In this document: one piece after another, positions 5,095 to 6,255 of the stretch
Layout of the letters: each line of letters starts with the position of its first letter
How positions within the stretch are numbered: position 1 is the stretch's first letter
Assembly: GCA_023424585.1 (NCBI GenBank)
Contig: JAFADT010000205.1
Coordinates: 1 to 6,255 of the forward strand
Direction: 5' to 3'
DNA length: 6,255 bases
From: Pseudomonadota bacterium
GTDB lineage: Bacteria; Myxococcota; Myxococcia; Myxococcales; Myxococcaceae
The notes under the pieces: model-generated
Seen by the model: only the letters and a program-made list of their open reading frames with translations
What the model was told of the DNA's origin: nothing
The model's database searches: none
Translations under genes and position numbers: made by a program

Positions 5095-5760
5095 GTCGTC
5101 CGCCTTCTTGCGGTACTCCGGCAGACGCGAGCGCTCGGCCTCGGCGAGGGCCTTCTTCACGCCCGGCGCGTCGAAGTCGCGGGTGTAGACCGGCGTGCCG
5201 GGCTGCTGGCGCCACGACTCCGCGAGGCCCCCCGCGTCGATGCCGTCGAAGCCCAGCTCCTCCACCAGCTCGAGCACCTTCGCGCGGTGCTCGGGCGGAT
5301 CCCCCGCGACCGGCAGCGCGATGCGCCCGGGCGTGCCCCTGGGCACACCCTTCTCCCCGAGGCTCGCGTGGTAGATGTTGTTGAAGGCCTTGATGACGGG
5401 GCGGCCGAGGAGCTTCGAGACCCACTCGCTCTCCAGCGTGCCTGCCTCGAGCTCCGGGATGCTGCCGTCGCGCACGGGGTAGTAGTTGCCCGTGTCGATG
5501 ACCACGACGTCCTTCGGCACGTTCGCGAAGAGGCCCTTGGGCAGGTGGGGGACCGCCTTCTCGGGAATGGTCACGACGACGACCTCGCCAGCCTTCGCCG
5601 CCTCTTCGACGGTGACGGCCTTCGCGCCCGTCTCCTTCTCCAGGTCGCGCAGCGTCTCCGGCCCGCGCGAGTTCGCGATGGACACCTCATGGCCCAGCTT
5701 CGTCCACCGCCGCGCCAGCGTTCCGCCAATGAGCCCCGCGCCAATGATTCCGATCTTCAT
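5062..5760 (-). CDS. NAD(P)-binding oxidoreductase, F420-dependent NADP reductase-like family
   Basis: A 232-residue protein with an N-terminal Rossmann fold: strand MKIGIIGAG, the glycine loop GAGLIG (7-12), then NSRGP (30-34) at the end of the second strand, where an Arg favours NADP over NAD. Later motifs are VVVVTIPEKAV (60-70), VIDTGNYYP (87-95) and VIKAFNNI (122-129). These match the family of F420-dependent NADP oxidoreductases and related bacterial reductases (COG2085 type). Whether this protein uses F420 is unknown; many homologues in organisms without F420 carry the same fold. The tail (about 183-232) is charged and probably helical. The start is ATG 5760, with GGTGGAGG 5 nt upstream; a GTG four codons earlier lies inside that site and is rejected. 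It is convergent with argR and has no evident link to arginine synthesis. The fold is clear; the substrate is not. Confidence 0.88.
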   Translation of the reverse strand: MKIGIIGAGLIGGTLARRWTKLGHEVSIANSRGPETLRDLEKETGAKAVTVEEAAKAGEVVVVTIPEKAVPHLPKGLFANVPKDVVVIDTGNYYPVRDGSIPELEAGTLESEWVSKLLGRPVIKAFNNIYHASLGEKGVPRGTPGRIALPVAGDPPEHRAKVLELVEELGFDGIDAGGLAESWRQQPGTPVYTRDFDAPGVKKALAEAERSRLPEYRKKADDSLRAFFASQK

Positions 5761-5765
5761 GTCGT

Positions 5766-5773
5766 CCTCCACC
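5766..5773 (-). promoter_or_regulatory. Ribosome binding site of the oxidoreductase
   Basis: The minus strand reads GGTGGAGG, 5 nt before ATG 5760. It rules out the in-frame GTG at 5772, which is part of this site. Confidence 0.75.
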
Positions 5774-5802
5774 GGGAAGTGAGCCCCACGACTGCGAGCG
5801 CC

Positions 5803-5824
5803 GGTCGGATGCCCGACCCTTTTT
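5803..5824 (+). terminator. Hairpin followed by T5, intrinsic-terminator-like (plus strand)
   Basis: GGTCGG (5803-5808) and CCGACC (5813-5818) form a perfect 6-bp stem with a 4-nt loop, followed by C and five T (5820-5824). It points rightward, but no plus-strand gene ends nearby: the closest is argR or the small ORF about 700-870 bp upstream. It may stop transcription running antisense to the oxidoreductase gene before it reaches the glutathione S-transferase gene, or act in the leader of that gene. Confidence 0.4.
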
Positions 5825-5917
5825 CGCGATGCGTGGCTCCAACGGGATTTCCGCGCGCCCTTCGGAGCGCAGGCTCCCAGGCCCGGAGTCCGCCGGGCTG
5901 CTAGGGTCCCGGCCCCT

Positions 5918-6255
5918 ATGCGAACCCTCGTCGGACTGACCTCGTCGGGCTGGACGGAGAAGGCCCGGTGGGCGTTGGACCACCACCGCGTGGCCTACCG
6001 CTACCAGGACTACGTCCCCCTCATCCAGGAGCGCTGGCTGCGCAGGCAGGTGGCTCCCGGCGTGAGGCCCTCGGTGCCGCTGCTCGTGGATCCGCCCCAG
6101 CCGGCCACGCACGGCTCGTTCGCCATCGCGAAGCACGCCGAGGCGGTGGGGCAGGGCCACCCGCTCTTCCCGGCCGCGCACCTGGACGCCATCACCGCCT
6201 GGAACGACACCAGCGAGCAGGTGCTGGACGCGGCCCGCGCCTACGCCATGCCGCG
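5918..6255 (+). CDS. Glutathione S-transferase-like protein, N-terminal part
   Basis: 112 complete codons run from ATG 5918 to the right edge without a stop. The N-terminal part is a thioredoxin-fold GST domain: strand RTLVGLT, then SSGWTEKARWALDHHRVAYRY (residues 9-29), equivalent to the common SPFSxKARWALDHxxxPY start of GSTs. V52-P53 in PSVPLLVD (50-57) supplies the cis-proline that contacts glutathione. The acidic Asp/Glu-Ser pair usual near residue 67 reads HGSFAIAKHAE, so the glutathione site may be altered. No Cys is present at the active-site loop; Ser9 or Ser10 would be the catalytic candidates. The helical C-terminal domain starts near residue 80 and is truncated by the window. There is no strong Shine-Dalgarno (AGGG at 5903-5906, 11 nt away). 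It is divergent from the oxidoreductase gene, and the two may share a stress or detoxification role, which is speculative. Confidence 0.82.
   Translation, partial: MRTLVGLTSSGWTEKARWALDHHRVAYRYQDYVPLIQERWLRRQVAPGVRPSVPLLVDPPQPATHGSFAIAKHAEAVGQGHPLFPAAHLDAITAWNDTSEQVLDAARAYAMP

Noticed and set aside
5761..5772. GTG start four codons upstream of the oxidoreductase ATG
   Set aside because: It lies within the GGTGGAGG ribosome binding site of ATG 5760, and MKIGIIGAG is the normal start of this Rossmann family.
1..6255. CRISPR array, tRNA/rRNA, insertion sequence or phage genes
   Set aside because: No regularly spaced repeats, tRNA-like cloverleaf, transposase motifs or terminal inverted repeats were seen. 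The window is housekeeping metabolism plus two oxidoreductase/detoxification-type genes, so the only candidate novelty is the acyl-group specificity of the arginine pathway and its control region.

Overview
This is a very GC-rich window with strong G/C bias at third codon positions, tightly packed genes and non-ATG starts. The gene content and codon style suggest a Myxococcota chromosome (Myxococcus/Corallococcus/Archangium type). That assignment is an inference from style, as the window holds no taxonomic marker.

Layout. Positions 1-4336 on the minus strand carry an arginine biosynthesis operon, read right to left: argF' (acylornithine carbamoyltransferase), argB (acylglutamate kinase), argE (M20 acylcitrulline/acylornithine deacylase) and argH (argininosuccinate lyase, cut by the left edge). 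argB-argE and argE-argH overlap by 4 and 8 bp. The three downstream genes start with GTG, TTG and GTG, and only the first gene uses ATG. A 180-bp intergenic region (4337-4516), conspicuously AT-rich for this window and full of inverted repeats, separates the operon from a divergent arginine repressor gene, argR (4517-4936, plus). After argR come a possible 53-codon ORF coupled to it, a convergent NAD(P)-binding oxidoreductase gene (5062-5760, minus), a divergent intergenic region with a hairpin plus T-run, and the 5' part of a glutathione S-transferase-like gene (5918 to the right edge, plus).

How it works together. The carbamoyltransferase is not an ordinary ornithine carbamoyltransferase. 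It belongs to the ArgF' family, which carbamoylates N-acyl-ornithine, so the acyl group is removed only at the citrulline stage by ArgE. ArgH then cleaves argininosuccinate. argG, argC, argD and an N-acyltransferase are not in the window and must lie beyond argH or elsewhere. ArgB has the N-terminal helix typical of arginine-inhibited kinases, and ArgR presumably represses both the operon and itself through the shared intergenic region. Feedback at both the enzyme and gene level is therefore likely.

Most interesting point. Compared with the characterised ArgF' enzymes, as recalled, the residue that separates acetylornithine (Glu) from succinylornithine (Pro) enzymes is Ala here. A second specificity position is Pro, as in the succinyl enzyme, and the carboxylated-lysine position is Glu. 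This predicts arginine synthesis through N-succinylated rather than N-acetylated intermediates. No CRISPR array, tRNA, rRNA or mobile element was seen.
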